Shown piece by piece: positions 33,328-42,501 of a stretch of DNA of 64,000 nt. The position numbers and the translations under genes are program-made. Source of the stretch: Serratia fonticola (GTDB taxonomy: Bacteria > Pseudomonadota > Gammaproteobacteria > Enterobacterales > Enterobacteriaceae); NCBI RefSeq assembly GCF_006715025.1, contig NZ_VFMK01000001.1, forward strand, positions 3,224,001 to 3,288,000, given 5' to 3'. The notes under the pieces were generated by a model, which was not told where the DNA came from, ran no database searches, and was given only the letters and a program-made list of their open reading frames with translations. Numbering within the stretch: position 1 is the first letter of the stretch; each line of letters opens with the position of its first letter.

Positions 33328-34815
33328 TTAAGCCTGTTCTACCTCTTCGCTTTCACACTGTGGCCGATGGCGCGCCGGGATCAGCATGGCCGCACCCAAT
33401 GCAAACAGCGATATCAACGCTGAGATCAAAAAGACCCAATGCAGTGAGGCTGCAATCTGCTCAGTGAGCGTGGCTAACGCTTCCGGTTGCATCGAGTGGC
33501 GCACTGAAGGTGTCATCAGTTGCTGTAACGGATCGGTGGTTTGCGGTAAGCGCAATTGCAGATTGATATTGAGCGTTGCCCCCAGAATGGCAGTGCCGAT
33601 TGCCGAGCCCACCATCCTGGTGAATACCGTGCACGCAGTCGCGATCCCCCGAATGCTAAAGTGCGCCGCATTCTGTACCGAGACCAGGAAAGTCGTATTG
33701 CACAACCCCATACCGGCCCCCACCATAAAAGCGGCAACACGGCCCCATAACAAACCGCCTGAAGGCTGTAGCAGCAGCAGGATCAAGCCACCGGCAGCCA
33801 ACAGCAAGGCACCGAGCAGTGCCGTGGTGCGATAAGATGTCAGCAGCATCAGACGACCACTCAGCGTACTGGCCAGAGGCCAACCAATCGACATCAACGC
33901 CAGCGTGGTACCGGCCTCCAACGGGCTGCCGCCCTTCACGCCCTGGATAAAGGTCGGCAGAAAAGCGCTGATCCCCATCATCGCGGCACCAATCGCCACA
34001 CCGCCGATATTCCCGGCCACAATTACGCGGTTTTGCCACAGAGCAAGCGGGAACAATGGCTCAGGCGCTCGTCGCTCCTGGCGTACCAGCAGCACCAGCG
34101 AAAACGCTGACAGCGCCAGTAATGGCATCACCCACCAACCCAACACTTCCGCTTGCAGCAGAGCGAGCAGTAAAGCGGCAACAAAAATTGTCAGCCAGGC
34201 CGTTCCCGCCAAGTCCAGAGCATGCCGCCGCACCTGCTGACGAGCGGGCAGATATCTCCCGAGGAAAAACATCGCCAACAAGCCAATGGGCAGGTTTACC
34301 CAAAATACCAATGCCCAAGACAGATGTTGCACAATAAACGCCCCGAGCAACGGACCAACAATCGCAGAAACACCCCACACGCTGGAAAGATACCCCATCA
34401 CTTTGGGGCGTTCGGTGGCACTGTAAATATCGCCGATGATGGTGGTAGCAATAGGCATGATCGCACCCGCTCCCAACCCCTGAAGCAAACGGAATCCAAT
34501 CAACCAATACATATTGGGTGAGAAGCCACACAGAATCGAGCCCAGCAGAAACAGCGTGGCACCAAAGAAGAAGATACGTTTACGGCCATACAAATCCGCT
34601 AACCTGCCATAGATCGGAATGGTGATGGCCTGCGCCAGCAGATAGACGGAAAACACCCACCCTAATAGCGAAAAACCACCCAGATCGCTAATAATCGTTG
34701 GCATAGCGGTGGCAACGATGGTGGCCTCAATGGCAGACATAAACATCGCCAGCATACAGGCGATCAAAATCAATGGTCGGTGAGCTACCGGTTCAAATGA
34801 GGCGTTAGTTGTCAT
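33328..34815 (-). CDS. MFS transporter, DHA2 (14-helix) multidrug type
   Basis: 495 residues, about 14 hydrophobic segments. Helix 1 has the DHA2 signature LAMFMSAIEATIVATAMPTI; motif A is GRLADLYGRKRIF; motif C-like text is VWGVSAIVGPLLGAFI. It resembles EmrB/MdrL-type drug exporters that work alone or with a membrane fusion protein. No MFP gene is adjacent, but an EmrK-like orphan MFP is encoded about 10 kb upstream, so a partnership can be asked about. Substrate unknown. Confidence 0.9.
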   Translation of the reverse strand: MTTNASFEPVAHRPLILIACMLAMFMSAIEATIVATAMPTIISDLGGFSLLGWVFSVYLLAQAITIPIYGRLADLYGRKRIFFFGATLFLLGSILCGFSPNMYWLIGFRLLQGLGAGAIMPIATTIIGDIYSATERPKVMGYLSSVWGVSAIVGPLLGAFIVQHLSWALVFWVNLPIGLLAMFFLGRYLPARQQVRRHALDLAGTAWLTIFVAALLLALLQAEVLGWWVMPLLALSAFSLVLLVRQERRAPEPLFPLALWQNRVIVAGNIGGVAIGAAMMGISAFLPTFIQGVKGGSPLEAGTTLALMSIGWPLASTLSGRLMLLTSYRTTALLGALLLAAGGLILLLLQPSGGLLWGRVAAFMVGAGMGLCNTTFLVSVQNAAHFSIRGIATACTVFTRMVGSAIGTAILGATLNINLQLRLPQTTDPLQQLMTPSVRHSMQPEALATLTEQIAASLHWVFLISALISLFALGAAMLIPARHRPQCESEEVEQA

Positions 34816-35207
34816 CAGCTTATCGCGTTTCTCGATCTTTTATTTTCACAAAGTATAACAGCCTAGGTGGGGCCTGCGGTTGCCCCAGCGACTTTATTGG
34901 TGAGAAAGGCGCTATTCGAACACATAGTTATTTGTTTTACTAAACCGCAAATCATGTTCGTTTCTGCATAAAGGAAAGAAAAATCCTAATTACATGAATT
35001 GCCAGTAATTTCTTATAAATTGACTGTGAGCCGCCCCCTGCCTGCCTCATCGTTAAAACCTATTTAAATGATAGTTAAAAACGATGATAGCAATTGATTT
35101 CAATCAAGTTCTCCTTTGAAAGCTGCCATGACAATCCAAACGCCCGTTTTTTCATCAAATTTTTTCAGATGAGGGGCAACTTGGAGTTAATTCACTGGAG
35201 CGAAACT
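34816..35207 (+). promoter_or_regulatory. 392-bp region before the cytochrome c peroxidase gene
   Basis: No gene is seen here. It carries an imperfect inverted repeat CATCGTT...AACGATG near 35048-35086 and the perfect FNR box at 35094-35107, listed separately. With an FNR centre at -41.5 the transcript would begin near 35142, with GACAAT (35130-35135) as a -10 element. Confidence 0.5.
35094..35107 (+). promoter_or_regulatory. Perfect FNR box
   Basis: TTGATTTCAATCAA equals the FNR consensus TTGAT-N4-ATCAA without mismatch. It lies about 107 bp before the start codon of the cytochrome c peroxidase gene. The E. coli homologue (yhjA/ccp) is known to be FNR-activated, so anaerobic activation is expected here as well. 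Confidence 0.85.
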
Positions 35208-36581
35208 ATGATTAAAAAAGTGATACTGGGATGCGCCGTGACTGCCGTCGCCGGTTATCTGGGGTTCGTCGGTTATGTTTATCATTATGACCAACAGCGT
35301 ATTCCTGCCGTTGCCGATAGCCGGATCGATACCCTGTTAACGCAGTACGGTTGTGATTATTGCCATACCAGCTCAGCAGAGCTGCCCTTCTATGCCAACC
35401 TGCCTATTGCCAAGCAGTTGATGGATAGCGATGTCTACAATGGTAATCAACATTTCAATCTGGATGCCACCCGCGTGGCGTTGCAACAGAACACCGCGGT
35501 GCCAGAAGTCGATCTGGCGAAGATGGAAGCGGTATTGCAAAACCAAGAGATGCCGCCGCAGTTGTACAAGCTGGCACACTGGTCAGGTAACATCAGTGAC
35601 AGCGATCGCAATGAATTGCTGAGCTGGATCCGTCAGCAACGCGAACAATTCTACTCCCGCCCGGATACGCCAGCCGAGTTACGCGGCGCAGCGTTACAAC
35701 CGATCCCAGCCTCTTTAGCGACCGATCCTCAGAAAGTGGCTCTGGGTTTCCGGCTGTTCCACGATCCTCGTTTGTCCAAAGATGACAGTATCTCCTGTGC
35801 ACATTGTCATCAATTGGGTGCAGGTGGTGTCGATGGCCGCGTATCGTCACTGGGGGTGAATGATCAGGAAGGCCCTATCAACGCACCTACGGTATTTAAT
35901 GCGGTATTCAACATGGCGCAATTCTGGGATGGCCGTGCTGCTGACCTGCAGGAACAGGCCGGTGGTCCGCCAATGAACCCGATTGAAATGGCTTCAGAGT
36001 CCTGGGATGAAATCATCGCCAAGCTGGACCAGGATGCCACCTTGAAGGCTGATTTCAATCGCGTATATGCCAACGGTTTTACCGGCGATAACATCACCGA
36101 TGCCATTGCCGAGTTTGAAAAGACGCTGATCACACCGGATAGCCCGTTTGACCGTTATCTGAAAGGTGATGAAAACGCGTTGACCGCGCAACAGAAACAC
36201 GGCTATCAGTTGTTCCAGCAAAACAAGTGCGGCACCTGTCATACCGGGGTCAACCTTGGGGGACAGTCTTATGAAATCATGGGGTTGAAAGCGGACTACT
36301 TCGCTGCGCGCGGGAATCCTACCGAGGCCGATCTTGGCCGTTACAACGTCACTAAGAACGAGGCCGATCGTCATCGCTTCAAGACGCCAACACTGCGAAA
36401 CATCGCCCAAACGGCGCCTTACTTCCATGACGGTAGCGTGACTTCGTTGAATCAGGCGGTCAAGGATATGTTGACCTACCAGGTCGGCGTGACGTTATCA
36501 GAAAGCGATGTTAATGATTTGGTTGCGCTACTGGAAAGCATGAGCGGCCAATATCAACCCGCAACTCCGCCAGCGGGTTAA
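35208..36581 (+). CDS. yhjA: Tri-haem cytochrome c peroxidase (YhjA/Ccp type)
   Basis: 457 residues. Periplasmic quinol-linked reduction of H2O2 to water. The start at 35208 has GGAG seven bases upstream and gives an N-terminal anchor (KVILGCAVTAVAGYLGFVGYVY). Three haem-binding CxxCH motifs are present: CDYCH in the extra N-terminal domain, CAHCH and CGTCH in the two canonical peroxidase domains. The later Met of PMNPIEMAS and the RFKTPTLRNIAQTAPYFHDGSV block are peroxidase hallmarks. The three-haem layout is that of E. coli YhjA. A frame open to 35094 runs through the FNR box and is not coding. Confidence 0.92.
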   Translation: MIKKVILGCAVTAVAGYLGFVGYVYHYDQQRIPAVADSRIDTLLTQYGCDYCHTSSAELPFYANLPIAKQLMDSDVYNGNQHFNLDATRVALQQNTAVPEVDLAKMEAVLQNQEMPPQLYKLAHWSGNISDSDRNELLSWIRQQREQFYSRPDTPAELRGAALQPIPASLATDPQKVALGFRLFHDPRLSKDDSISCAHCHQLGAGGVDGRVSSLGVNDQEGPINAPTVFNAVFNMAQFWDGRAADLQEQAGGPPMNPIEMASESWDEIIAKLDQDATLKADFNRVYANGFTGDNITDAIAEFEKTLITPDSPFDRYLKGDENALTAQQKHGYQLFQQNKCGTCHTGVNLGGQSYEIMGLKADYFAARGNPTEADLGRYNVTKNEADRHRFKTPTLRNIAQTAPYFHDGSVTSLNQAVKDMLTYQVGVTLSESDVNDLVALLESMSGQYQPATPPAG

Positions 36582-36837
36582 CGCGTTACACCAGTGGTAT
36601 CGTAAAGATTCACTGGTTTCAGGTGGGCAGCAAGCACGTTGCTCACCTGAACCTTTCACTTCTCTCCCGATTTTCCAACGCATAAAACACCACGATCACA
36701 GCGTGCTGTGCTGCCTTTTATCTGCTTTGCCTTGCGGCACCATACGGTGCGGATTTGATCGTGGCACATTAGGGTTCAGTCGTTGTTGCGGGCATGATGA
36801 TGGCGCAGGCACGCGGGTTATGCCTGCAGTCGGTTTG

Positions 36838-37518
36838 TCACAATGCGTAACGGTCTATCAGGCTGGAAAGATCCAGATATTGCGCCAGCTCGCGCTGTTC
36901 GGCACGAGGGAGATAAGGGATCTCACCTAATAACGGTGCCGGAATTCGCTGCTGCAAGGCGTCGATGGTTTCTGCATAATGCGCCAAACCCGGGTTGATT
37001 CGGTTGGCTACCCAGCCCAGCAATGGTAAGCCATCGTTAATAATTGACTGTACAGTTAACAGCGCATGGCTGACACACCCCAGCTTGATCCCCACGACCA
37101 GAATAACCGGCAGTTGTTCCTGCACGACCCATTCGGCATAGGGGCGCAGATCGTTCATCAGCACCCGCCAGCCGCCACTGCCCTCTACCACAACGGTATC
37201 GGCTTTGGCCGTCAGATGTTGTAACCCGCGGCTCATCGCCCCGTAATCAATGTCCTGACTTGCATGGGCATGGAAAACCTCATCCATACAGGTAATCGGG
37301 TTAATTTCTTCATATGACAACGGCATGGTGGAAGAGCCCTGCAGAACCAAAGCGTCTTTATTCCGAATGCCTTCGCTGGTTTCCAGGCAACGTGCCGCAA
37401 TCGGCTTGTAACCCACCGCTGAACGACCTTGTGCTGCGAATGCCTGCAGCAATCCGCGGGAAACCACGGTCTTACCTACGTCGGTATCCGTGCCTGTAAC
37501 AAATAAACGCTTTAACAT
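36838..37518 (-). CDS. bioD2: Dethiobiotin synthetase paralogue BioD2 (YnfK)
   Basis: 226 residues from the ATG at 37518; the frame to 37608 runs on into an unlikely N-terminus. ATP-dependent carboxylase that closes the ureido ring of dethiobiotin. P-loop GTDTDVGKT (about 7-15), Lys and Asp residues of the DAPA site (VGYKPIAARC; QDIDYGAM), EGSGGWRVL (near 109) and WVANRINPG for the adenine. Neighbour of mlc as ynfK is in E. coli, and not near other bio genes, so it is called the second copy. Only a weak ribosome site is visible (AAGG about 10 bases upstream). Confidence 0.9.
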   Translation of the reverse strand: MLKRLFVTGTDTDVGKTVVSRGLLQAFAAQGRSAVGYKPIAARCLETSEGIRNKDALVLQGSSTMPLSYEEINPITCMDEVFHAHASQDIDYGAMSRGLQHLTAKADTVVVEGSGGWRVLMNDLRPYAEWVVQEQLPVILVVGIKLGCVSHALLTVQSIINDGLPLLGWVANRINPGLAHYAETIDALQQRIPAPLLGEIPYLPRAEQRELAQYLDLSSLIDRYAL

Positions 37519-37680
37519 GTATAGATTGCCTTGAAATGCTCCGTTAATGAATGTTCGCCATCGTTCACAGCGAAAATAGCCCAACAGAGAAAAGTCTAGG
37601 GGAAGCAAATCAACAGGGGCTTGAGGTAGCTCAATCTTTTGGCGGTAAACGATAAGAAGTTCTGATAAGAATAACTTATA

Positions 37681-38898
37681 TCAACCTTGTAGTAACTTAA
37701 CCAGCAGCGAACCGTTATACAGCGCATCTTTTACCAGTGCGGCACCTGGCATAGTGCCCTGGTTGAAAAACTGTGTGGATTCAACCTTAACGTGCTCACT
37801 ATAGGCTGGCAGGGATTGCTGGCGAATGCAGGAAGCGATCGCCGGATGGAGGATGTCTGCCGCTCGGTTCAACGGTGAACCCACCAGGATCTTCTCCGGG
37901 TTGAACAGATTGACCATAATCGCCACGATACGCCCAACGCTATGACCCACGCCGAGAATAATATCCTTGGCCAGTTGGTCCCCTGCCAGCGCCGCATCAC
38001 AAAGTGACTCTACGGATAACGGCGCGCCCTGCAGCATGGAGGACATAGATCCACCAAGGCGCTGTTGAGCAATTTCCAGCATATTCTCAATACTGGCCAC
38101 CGTTTCCAGGCAACCGTGATTACCGCAATAACAGCGTTTGCCGTAAGGATCGACCTGCGTGTGGCCAATCTCCACCACGCTACTGCTGCCGGCATGCAGC
38201 ACGCGCCCGTTAGTGATCACGCCTGCACCAACGTTATGATCAATCACCACCTGGATCACATTCAGACTACCGCGTGAAGCACCGTACAGCGCCTCTGCCA
38301 TCGTCCAGGCGCAGATATCGTGCTGTAAATAAACCGGCAACCCCGTCAGACTCTCCAGCGCAGGCCCCAATGCCATCTCGTTAACTTCATAAAACGGCAT
38401 ACGGTGAACGATACCCGCAGCAGCGTCAATCATGCCAGGCAGGGTAATAGCGATCGCCGTTAAACGTTCGAGTTTGCTCTGATGACGGATAAAGAAGCTG
38501 TCGATCTCGCTAACGATACGTTGCAACAGGGGTTCTGGATGTTCGGCGCTCAACGGCAGCAGTTCTTCCACCACCATTTTGCTACTGAGATCGCGCAGCG
38601 CCAGCGTGATGGTACCACGGCTGATACGTGCAGAGAGGTAATGCCAAGCGTCGGTATCCAGCACCAACCCAACGGCTGGGCGGCCACGGCTGCCGATTTC
38701 CTGGTATTCGGTTTCTTTTACCAGATGCGCTTCGAGTAACTCACGCACAATCTTGGTGATACTGGCGGGTGCCAGTTGTGCACGTTTGGACAATTCGATA
38801 CGCGAAATTGGTCCCAGTTGATCGATCAACCGGTAAACTGCCCCTGCATTTGTTTGCTTGATTTGATCAATATGCCCAGGCTGCCCATCCGCAATCAC
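37681..38898 (-). CDS. mlc: Global sugar-PTS repressor Mlc (ROK family)
   Basis: 405 residues, GTG start at 38898 as in E. coli. The N-terminal winged HTH (about 10-80: GHIDQIKQTNAGAVYRLIDQ, then APASITKIVRELLEAHLV) precedes a ROK domain with the zinc site H-x10-C-x-C-x4-C read as GHTQVDPYGKRCYCGNHGCLE (near 246-266). Mlc represses ptsG, manXYZ, malT and ptsHI and is relieved when the unphosphorylated glucose transporter captures it at the membrane. Divergence from E. coli is mild. Neighbours bioD2 and ynfL match E. coli order. Confidence 0.96.
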   Translation of the reverse strand: MIADGQPGHIDQIKQTNAGAVYRLIDQLGPISRIELSKRAQLAPASITKIVRELLEAHLVKETEYQEIGSRGRPAVGLVLDTDAWHYLSARISRGTITLALRDLSSKMVVEELLPLSAEHPEPLLQRIVSEIDSFFIRHQSKLERLTAIAITLPGMIDAAAGIVHRMPFYEVNEMALGPALESLTGLPVYLQHDICAWTMAEALYGASRGSLNVIQVVIDHNVGAGVITNGRVLHAGSSSVVEIGHTQVDPYGKRCYCGNHGCLETVASIENMLEIAQQRLGGSMSSMLQGAPLSVESLCDAALAGDQLAKDIILGVGHSVGRIVAIMVNLFNPEKILVGSPLNRAADILHPAIASCIRQQSLPAYSEHVKVESTQFFNQGTMPGAALVKDALYNGSLLVKLLQG

Positions 38899-39062
38899 AA
38901 ACCTGCTCCTACTATTTTTCGCGCTTCTAAATAAAGACTAATGGCTATGGTGGGGCTTTTGGAATACAGCGTCAACTATTTGATTCGTTATGTGATTAAC
39001 AGCACAAATTCCCGATGGTTTCACCGGCAATTGCCTCTTATTTGCACAGCATGACGTGAAGC

Positions 39063-39959
39063 TCAGGAGGGTTTCAGCATCAACGCCATCAATGTTCTGG
39101 CGGCTGCCGTCAGTGGTCGGTTGCGGTGATGCACCAGCCAGACTTCGGTCATTGCCTCTGGCTCGGCCAGGGGAAGGTAGGTCACACCATCGATTTTCAC
39201 CCTGCCAAAGGAGGTGGGTAAAATAGAAATGCCCAACCCAGCGGAAACCAGGCCAATGATCGTCATCGCCTCGCCCACTTCTTGCGTAATGTAAGGCGCA
39301 ATTCCGGCGCTGGCTAACAATGCCAGGATTTCGTCGTATAGCGCGGTACCCACCTCACGCGAGAAGAACACAAACGGCTCCTGTGCCAAATCGGCGAAGC
39401 GGAGTGTGCCTGGTGCTTTTTGTGTCAATGGATGGCCGTTTGGCACCACGGCGAGCAAAGGCTCGCACAACAGCAGCTGATGCTCAAGCGCATCCGGCAA
39501 GCGGGTGTTACGCATCACCCCGAGATCCAGTTCGCCGTTAAGCAGCGGTTCTAACTGTTGCTTGGTGTTCACCTCGCGCATTTTGATATGCACATCCGGT
39601 GACAACTGACGGAACGCACGCAGGCTGCGGGAAACAACGCTGATAAAAGGTGCGGAAGAAGTAAAACCTATCGTTAACTCCCCTATCTCGCCACGTTCAA
39701 GCCGGGCGGCCTTTTCTGCCGCCCGATTGACTTGGTCAAGCACCTGATAAGCTTCCTTCAGGAACATTTCCCCAGCCTGGGTCAGGCCAACATTACGGTT
39801 ATTCCGCGCCAGTAGACGGGCACCGACCATTTCTTCCAAAGCCTGGATCTGTTGGCTTAACGGTGGCTGAGAAATCCGCAACCGTTCTGCCGCCCGACCA
39901 AAATGCAGCTCCTCTGCCACGGCAACAAAATAACGTAGGTGTCTGAGTTCGATATTCAT
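39063..39959 (-). CDS. ynfL: LysR-family regulator YnfL
   Basis: 298 residues. HTH at about 3-62 (ELRHLRYFVAVAEELHFGRAAERLRISQPPLSQQIQALE), followed by the LysR effector domain. The opening is of the CynR/BenM/CatM-like type. It is divergent from the MFS gene ynfM with 114 bp between, exactly as in E. coli, so it probably controls that transporter. The inducer is unknown. Confidence 0.9.
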   Translation of the reverse strand: MNIELRHLRYFVAVAEELHFGRAAERLRISQPPLSQQIQALEEMVGARLLARNNRNVGLTQAGEMFLKEAYQVLDQVNRAAEKAARLERGEIGELTIGFTSSAPFISVVSRSLRAFRQLSPDVHIKMREVNTKQQLEPLLNGELDLGVMRNTRLPDALEHQLLLCEPLLAVVPNGHPLTQKAPGTLRFADLAQEPFVFFSREVGTALYDEILALLASAGIAPYITQEVGEAMTIIGLVSAGLGISILPTSFGRVKIDGVTYLPLAEPEAMTEVWLVHHRNRPLTAAARTLMALMLKPS

Positions 39960-40073
39960 ATTTTATAAGTCTTAATATTAATAATTAATATATTAGACAA
40001 AAAACTGGCCACTCCCTATCATTTTGTGACACAAGACGTGTTATTCATCTCCCGAACCCGGTAAGGAATTGCT

Positions 40074-41369
40074 GTGACAAGCCCTTCGCGTTCTGCAACA
40101 AGTTTGCCGTTAACGCTGCCCGCCAATAATGACGCCGAAACTGCGTCCAAACCCCGGCGTTCTACGCTGAATAAACTTCCTTACATTGAACGCGGCACCC
40201 CGCAGTTTATGCGTGTGACGCTAGCGCTATTCTCCGCCGGGCTGGCAACCTTTGCGCTACTGTACTGTGTGCAACCCATTCTGCCGGTTCTTTCCCAGGA
40301 CTTTGGCATTTCACCGGCGGAAAGCAGCCTTTCACTCTCTTTTTCTACTGGATTGCTGGCCGTAGGGTTGATGTTCACCGGCCCCTTGTCTGATGCCATT
40401 GGCCGTAAATCGGTGATGGTGGTCGCCCTGTTGCTGGCGGCAATCTGTACGTTAATCTGCTCTTTCATGACCAGTTGGCACGGCATTTTGCTGATGCGCG
40501 CGCTAATTGGGCTTTCGTTAAGCGGGGTCGCGGCTGTCGGTATGACCTACCTGAGCGAGGAGATCCACCCCAGTTTTGTCGCGTTTTCGATGGGGTTGTA
40601 TATCAGCGGCAACTCTATCGGCGGGATGAGTGGACGCCTGGTGACCGGGGTGCTCACCGATTTCTTCTCCTGGCGGATCTCACTGGCGGTGATTGGGGTA
40701 TTTGCACTGGCGGCGGCATGTATGTTCTGGCGTATTCTGCCCGCCTCCAAGCACTTCCGAGCCAGCTCGTTGCGGCCGCGTACGCTACTCATCAATTTCA
40801 AACTGCACTGGCACGACAAGGGGCTGCCGCTGCTATTTGCCGAAGGTTTCCTGCTGATGGGCAGCTTCGTGACGATGTTTAACTATATCGGTTATCGTCT
40901 GCTCAGCGATCCTTATCATCTCAGCCAGGCAATTGTGGGCTTGCTGTCGGTGGTTTATCTCACCGGTTCGTACAGTTCTCCCAAGGCCGGAGCCCTTACC
41001 TCAAGATTTGGACGTGGCCCGGTGCTGCTGGTTTCCATCTTGATTATGCTGATCGGGATACTGATTACCGCCCTGGCACCAATCACAGTGATCTTCATCG
41101 GTATGATGCTGTTTACCGCCGGTTTCTTTGCCGCTCACTCGGTTGCCAGCAGTTGGATCGGCCGTCGTGCACGCCGTGCCAAAGGACAAGCGTCTTCGCT
41201 GTATCTGTTCTGTTATTACGTGGGTTCCAGCGTCGCCGGTACGCTCGGTGGTGTGTTCTGGCACAGTTTTGGTTGGGGCGGCGTAGTGACTTTTATTAGC
41301 CTGATGCTGTTGCTGGCCTTGTTTGTCGGCCATCACCTGAAAAAACTACCCGAAGCCGCGCGCATTTAA
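40074..41369 (+). CDS. ynfM: MFS transporter YnfM
   Basis: 431 residues, GTG start with AAGGA at good spacing. Twelve hydrophobic segments. About 45 mostly polar residues come first, ending in RRSTLNKLPYIERGTPQFMRVTLALF, which is the YnfM-type beginning. Motif A reads GPLSDAIGRKSVM. The family is linked to efflux of small molecules such as arabinose-like sugars or drugs; the physiological substrate is not established. Divergent from ynfL. Confidence 0.92.
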   Translation: MTSPSRSATSLPLTLPANNDAETASKPRRSTLNKLPYIERGTPQFMRVTLALFSAGLATFALLYCVQPILPVLSQDFGISPAESSLSLSFSTGLLAVGLMFTGPLSDAIGRKSVMVVALLLAAICTLICSFMTSWHGILLMRALIGLSLSGVAAVGMTYLSEEIHPSFVAFSMGLYISGNSIGGMSGRLVTGVLTDFFSWRISLAVIGVFALAAACMFWRILPASKHFRASSLRPRTLLINFKLHWHDKGLPLLFAEGFLLMGSFVTMFNYIGYRLLSDPYHLSQAIVGLLSVVYLTGSYSSPKAGALTSRFGRGPVLLVSILIMLIGILITALAPITVIFIGMMLFTAGFFAAHSVASSWIGRRARRAKGQASSLYLFCYYVGSSVAGTLGGVFWHSFGWGGVVTFISLMLLLALFVGHHLKKLPEAARI

Positions 41370-41374
41370 TCTCC

Positions 41375-41408
41375 GCCCCTCTCAAGCATAGGAGGGGCAA
41401 TCCCCTCC
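41375..41408 (+). terminator. Overlapping alternative hairpins after ynfM
   Basis: GCCCCTC (41375-41381) can pair with GAGGGGC (41392-41398), or GGAGGGG (41391-41397) with CCCCTCC (41402-41408) around CAAT. The second is followed within 12 nt by TTTT, so it may be the terminator. Confidence 0.45.
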
Positions 41409-41485
41409 CTGATAAGCCTGTTTTAACCGTTGCTAATAATGTGTATAGGGCTGAGGTTGTCTCGTTGGGTGTCGTGTCTTACAAT

Positions 41486-41501
41486 GTATGTTGTAACTAA
41501 A
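41486..41501 (+). other. Replication terminus site (Ter), TerB-like
   Basis: GTATGTTGTAACTAAA is identical to the core of E. coli TerB, including the conserved GTTGTAAC. It lies 13 bp before the tus start codon in the same orientation as TerB to tus in E. coli, where Tus binding both arrests one replication fork and represses tus. This places the window in the terminus region. Confidence 0.93.
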
Positions 41502-41513
41502 ATGGGGTGCAAA

Positions 41514-42449
41514 ATGAACAAATATGACCTAATTGGCCGTATGAATGCCCGATTTGGCGAGTTGGAACAGGCGCTGGCATTGCTTCACCAGCAAATACTG
41601 CCACTACGTTTACTGGCAGCGCGGGTATTTACCCTACCGGAAATAGAGAAAGGTAAGGAGCACGCCGCCATTGAGCAGATCACTGTAGAGCAACATGTTG
41701 GTCAGGCCGCCCGCGATTTGGCACTGGAACACTATCAGCGGTTGTTTATTCACCATAACCGCCAGCATGTCAGCAGCAAAGCGGCGGTACGGCTACCAGG
41801 TGTGATTTGCCTGGCCGTCGAGCACGATGACGCTCTCGCACTACAACAGCAGATCGCGCTGATCAACCGTCTGAAGGCGGAGCTGGAACACATCATTACC
41901 GTCGAGTCCGGGCTGGCACCAGAGCAACGTTTTGACTTTGTCCATACCCATTTGCACGGTTTGCTCACCCTCAGTGCCTACCGCTCCATCACCCTGCTCA
42001 CCAACCCGGATTCCGTCCGTTTCGGCTGGGCCAATAAGCACATTATCAAGAATGTGAAGCGTGACGACATTCTTGCGCAACTTGAGAAAAGCCTGAAGGC
42101 CGGGCGAGCCGTGCCACCGTTCAATCGTGAGCAGTGGGCCGAGAAGATTAGCCGCGAAATCGACGACGTCAGTCGCCTACCGCAGCACGCAATATTGAAA
42201 ATCAAACGCCCGGTAAAAGTGCAACCCATCGCCCGCGTATGGTATCAGCAACAGCAAAAACAGGTACAACACCCCTGCCCGCTGCCGCTGATTGCTCTCT
42301 GCCAGCAAGAGGCTGGCGCACAGGTACCGAAGATAGGCGAATTGCTCAATTACGATGCCAGCGCGGTGAAACACAAATACAAGCCGGAAGCCAGCCCGTT
42401 ACGTCTGCTGGTAAAGCGCCTGCATCTGTACGCCAACGTTGAAAGCTAG
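41514..42449 (+). CDS. tus: DNA replication terminus site-binding protein Tus
   Basis: 311 residues from the ATG at 41514; a frame open to 41430 runs through the Ter site. Monomeric Ter-binding protein that blocks the replicative helicase from one side. The text matches Tus: MNKYDLIGRMNARFGELEQAL at the start, LPGVICL (near 104), SVRFGWANKHIIKNVKRDDIL (near 192-212) and PKIGELLNYDASAVKHKYKP (near 270-289), regions that contact DNA in the E. coli protein. Upstream Ter gives autoregulation. In E. coli tus is likewise next to fumC. Confidence 0.96.
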   Translation: MNKYDLIGRMNARFGELEQALALLHQQILPLRLLAARVFTLPEIEKGKEHAAIEQITVEQHVGQAARDLALEHYQRLFIHHNRQHVSSKAAVRLPGVICLAVEHDDALALQQQIALINRLKAELEHIITVESGLAPEQRFDFVHTHLHGLLTLSAYRSITLLTNPDSVRFGWANKHIIKNVKRDDILAQLEKSLKAGRAVPPFNREQWAEKISREIDDVSRLPQHAILKIKRPVKVQPIARVWYQQQQKQVQHPCPLPLIALCQQEAGAQVPKIGELLNYDASAVKHKYKPEASPLRLLVKRLHLYANVES

Positions 42450-42458
42450 GCAGAATCA

Positions 42459-42491
42459 GGTTGCAGATAATCTGGCCGACAATCTGCAACC
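42459..42491. terminator. Hairpin between convergent tus and VOC gene
   Basis: GGTTGCAGAT pairs perfectly with ATCTGCAACC (10 pairs) around a 13-nt loop. No T tract. Confidence 0.55.
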
Positions 42492-42501
42492 CTACGGCGG
42501 G

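Noticed and set aside
36582..36837. Hairpin CAGGTG...CACCTG after the peroxidase gene and a 75-residue frame starting at 36703
   Set aside because: The hairpin has a 3-nt bulge and no T tract; the frame enters bioD2 antisense and looks random.
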